In this document: positions 62,434 to 64,000 of the stretch, one piece after another | How positions within the stretch are numbered: the first letter of the stretch is position 1 | Layout of the letters: every line of letters starts with the position of its first letter | Source: Halalkalibacter akibai JCM 9157 | GTDB lineage: Bacteria; Bacillota; Bacilli; Bacillales; Bacillaceae_D | Assembly (NCBI RefSeq): GCF_000513135.1 | Contig: NZ_BAUV01000024.1 | Coordinates: 1-64,000, forward strand | Length of the DNA: 64,000 nucleotides | Direction of reading: 5' to 3' | Notes under the pieces: model-generated | Seen by the model: only the letters and a program-made list of their open reading frames with translations | Databases searched by the model: none | What the model was told of the DNA's origin: nothing | Translations under genes and position numbers: made by a program

Positions 62434-63696
62434 ATGGCAGAAAATGAACAACAAGCCGAACAACTAGATGTGCTTGCATCGACACAAAGTGTCATTAAGA
62501 AAGCGTTGGACAAGCTTGGTTACCCTGAAGAAATGTATGAACTTATGAAAGAGCCGATGAGGATGCTTACGGTCAGAATTCCAGTTAAAATGGATGATGG
62601 TTCTACAAAGATTTATACTGGTTTCCGAGCGCAGCACAACGATTCGGTTGGCCCTACAAAAGGGGGCGTCCGCTTTCACCCAGCTGTAACTGAAAAAGAA
62701 GTGAAAGCACTCTCGATTTGGATGAGCTTAAAAGCTGGTATTGTCGATTTACCTTATGGAGGAGGAAAAGGTGGAATTATCTGTGATCCACGTGAAATGT
62801 CTTTTAGAGAACTTGAAAGAATTAGTCGTGGATATGTACGTGCAATTAGTCAAATAGTTGGGCCTACGAAAGATATACCAGCTCCAGATGTTTTTACTAA
62901 TTCGCAAATCATGGCTTGGATGTTAGATGAGTATAGTCGCATTCGGGAATTTGATTCTCCGGGATTCATAACAGGAAAACCGCTTGTTTTAGGAGGATCT
63001 CATGGTAGAGAGTCAGCTACAGCAAAAGGTGTTACGATTTGTATCAGAGAAGCAGCAAAGAAAAAGGGTATTGAAATAGATGGAGCACGTGTAGTCATCC
63101 AAGGGTTCGGAAATGCAGGAAGCTTTCTAGCTAAATTTATGCATGATGCTGGTGCTAAAGTGATTGGGATCTCAGATGCATATGGTGCGTTGCATGATCC
63201 AGATGGATTGGATATTGACTATTTACTTGATAGACGGGATAGTTTTGGGACAGTCACAAAACTATTTAAAGAAACGATTACAAATGAGGAATTATTAGAA
63301 CTTGATTGTGATATTCTAGTTCCGGCTGCTATTGAAAACCAAATAACTGAAAAGAACGCTGCAGAAATTAAGGCCTCTATTGTTGTCGAGGCGGCCAATG
63401 GTCCAACGACAATGGAAGCAACTCGTATTTTATCTGAACGTAATGTTCTGTTAGTCCCTGATGTTTTGGCGAGTGCAGGTGGAGTTACCGTTTCTTATTT
63501 TGAGTGGGTTCAAAATAATCAAGGTTATTATTGGACTGAAGATGAGGTTGAAGGAAAACTAGAAGCGGTTATGGTCGGAGCTTTTGAGAATATATATAAA
63601 TTAGCCCAAATAAGAAAAGTAGACATGCGTCTTGCAGCTTACATGGTCGGAGTACGCAAAATGGCCGAAGCGTCAAGATTTCGTGGGTGGGTATAA
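62434..63696 (+). CDS. gudB: NAD-dependent glutamate dehydrogenase
   Basis: A 420-residue hexameric enzyme that deaminates glutamate to 2-oxoglutarate. Motifs: YRAQHNDS-type (here FRAQHNDSVGPTKGGVRFHP), PYGGGKGGIICDP with the catalytic lysine, PAPDVFTNSQIMAWM and the nucleotide fold VVIQGFGNAGSFLAKF. The active-site region shows no short duplication of the kind that inactivates GudB in B. subtilis 168, so it should be active. The ATG at 62434 follows AGAGGTG. Order gudB-ypdA matches B. subtilis. Confidence 0.93.
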   Translation: MAENEQQAEQLDVLASTQSVIKKALDKLGYPEEMYELMKEPMRMLTVRIPVKMDDGSTKIYTGFRAQHNDSVGPTKGGVRFHPAVTEKEVKALSIWMSLKAGIVDLPYGGGKGGIICDPREMSFRELERISRGYVRAISQIVGPTKDIPAPDVFTNSQIMAWMLDEYSRIREFDSPGFITGKPLVLGGSHGRESATAKGVTICIREAAKKKGIEIDGARVVIQGFGNAGSFLAKFMHDAGAKVIGISDAYGALHDPDGLDIDYLLDRRDSFGTVTKLFKETITNEELLELDCDILVPAAIENQITEKNAAEIKASIVVEAANGPTTMEATRILSERNVLLVPDVLASAGGVTVSYFEWVQNNQGYYWTEDEVEGKLEAVMVGAFENIYKLAQIRKVDMRLAAYMVGVRKMAEASRFRGWV

Positions 63697-63704
63697 CTGT
63701 TATA

Positions 63705-63737
63705 AAAACCCTTGTGTAGGTTATAGACAAGGGTTTT
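63705..63737 (+). terminator. Terminator after gudB
   Basis: AAAACCCTTGT pairs perfectly with ACAAGGGTTTT around GTAGGTTATAG. Confidence 0.75.
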
Positions 63738-63758
63738 ATCTTTGTTGGGGGTGAGGCA

Positions 63759-64000
63759 ATGAGAAGAGAAGAAGTGATCATTGTAGGTGGTGGACCCTGT
63801 GGATTAGCAGCAGCTATTGCTTGTAAGCAAAAAGGTTTACAAGCTTTAGTCATTGAAAAAGATAATGTAGTAAGTGCTATCCACCGTTATCCTACTCATC
63901 AGACATTCTTTTCTACAAGTGAAAAATTAGAGATCGGATCGGTTCCTTTTGTGATTGAGGAAAGAAAGCCGAAAAGAAATCAAGCACTTGTTTATTATAG
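63759..64000 (+). CDS. ypdA: YpdA-like bacillithiol disulfide reductase, 5' part
   Basis: The first 80 codons of a flavin reductase, cut by the window end. The FAD-binding motif VGGGPCGLAAAIA is at residues 9-21, followed by RYPTHQTFFSTSEKLEIG, which is specific to the YpdA group. YpdA (Bdr) uses NADPH to reduce oxidised bacillithiol. GGGGGTGAGGCA precedes the ATG at 63759. Confidence 0.88.
   Translation, partial: MRREEVIIVGGGPCGLAAAIACKQKGLQALVIEKDNVVSAIHRYPTHQTFFSTSEKLEIGSVPFVIEERKPKRNQALVYY

Overview
The window is a low-GC, endospore-forming Firmicute chromosome, most likely a Bacillaceae member. The gene order follows a Bacillus subtilis-type backbone: ribDEAH and ribT, a DUF309 gene, scpAB, dacB-spmAB, rluB, resABC, resDE, then fer, ypbB, recQ, ypbDEFGH, gudB, ypdA. 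The cobalamin locus, with an ATPase fused to CbiZ, recalls alkaliphilic Bacillus relatives; that placement is inference, not a species call. No tRNA, rRNA or CRISPR array was recognised.

Layout. 0-9 kb is an accessory-like stretch: the 3' end of a group II intron, a Cys-rich small protein, a SIMPL protein, an IS3-family scrap, a SUKH (SMI1/KNR4) protein, a large SWIM-SNF2 helicase, a decayed arsenite-type transporter, an RsbW-like ATPase, an MscS channel and threonine aldolase. 9-13.7 kb is the FMN-riboswitch riboflavin operon. 13.7-16.8 kb holds a DUF309 gene, condensin partners scpAB and an Fe/Mn superoxide dismutase. 16.8-23.7 kb is a lipoprotein phosphatase, a DUF421 gene and a seven-gene spoVA cluster of the mobile spoVA2mob type (DUF1657, YhcN-like, spoVAC, spoVAD, spoVAEb, DUF1657, DUF421-DUF1657). 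23.8-29 kb is dacB-spmA-spmB followed by an iron alcohol dehydrogenase/aldehyde dehydrogenase pair behind a possible attenuator. 29-36 kb is rluB and resABCDE for cytochrome c biogenesis and redox control. 36-45 kb is a cobalamin-riboswitch B12 salvage locus: btuF, btuC, btuD-cbiZ, cbiB, cobD, cobU, a 24-codon ORF, cobS, cobC, a second cobU-like gene and a PduO-type adenosyltransferase. 45-53 kb has a VanW lipoprotein, a gerA-type germinant receptor operon, an M23-LysM endopeptidase and a LysM-M14 peptidase. 53-64 kb is the ypb block, a 35-aa membrane peptide, an M20 amidohydrolase, a CarH-like B12-binding MerR regulator, mecB, gudB and the start of ypdA.

How the genes work together. Three themes recur: spore envelope, heat resistance and germination (spoVA cluster, dacB, spmAB, ger operon, lytic peptidases); cofactor supply (riboflavin de novo, cobalamin by salvage only); and respiration/redox (resABCDE, sod, fer, ypdA). 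The B12 locus can take up corrinoids, reopen incomplete ones to cobyric acid (CbiZ) and rebuild adenosylcobalamin. The MerR regulator at 60.7 kb carries the residues of adenosylcobalamin-dependent photoreceptors, so it could read out that pool.

A feature that affects all interpretation: seven otherwise normal genes are broken by a single short frameshift, six of them best explained by exactly one missing base, usually in or next to a repeated base (near 16955, 23174, 25766, 51298, 52672, 55395 and, with one extra or two missing bases, 61450). The pattern looks more like consensus-sequence error than seven independent gene deaths, although three or four of the genes act in the spore. Unlike these, the transporter at 5.9-6.4 kb has multiple lesions and is a real pseudogene.
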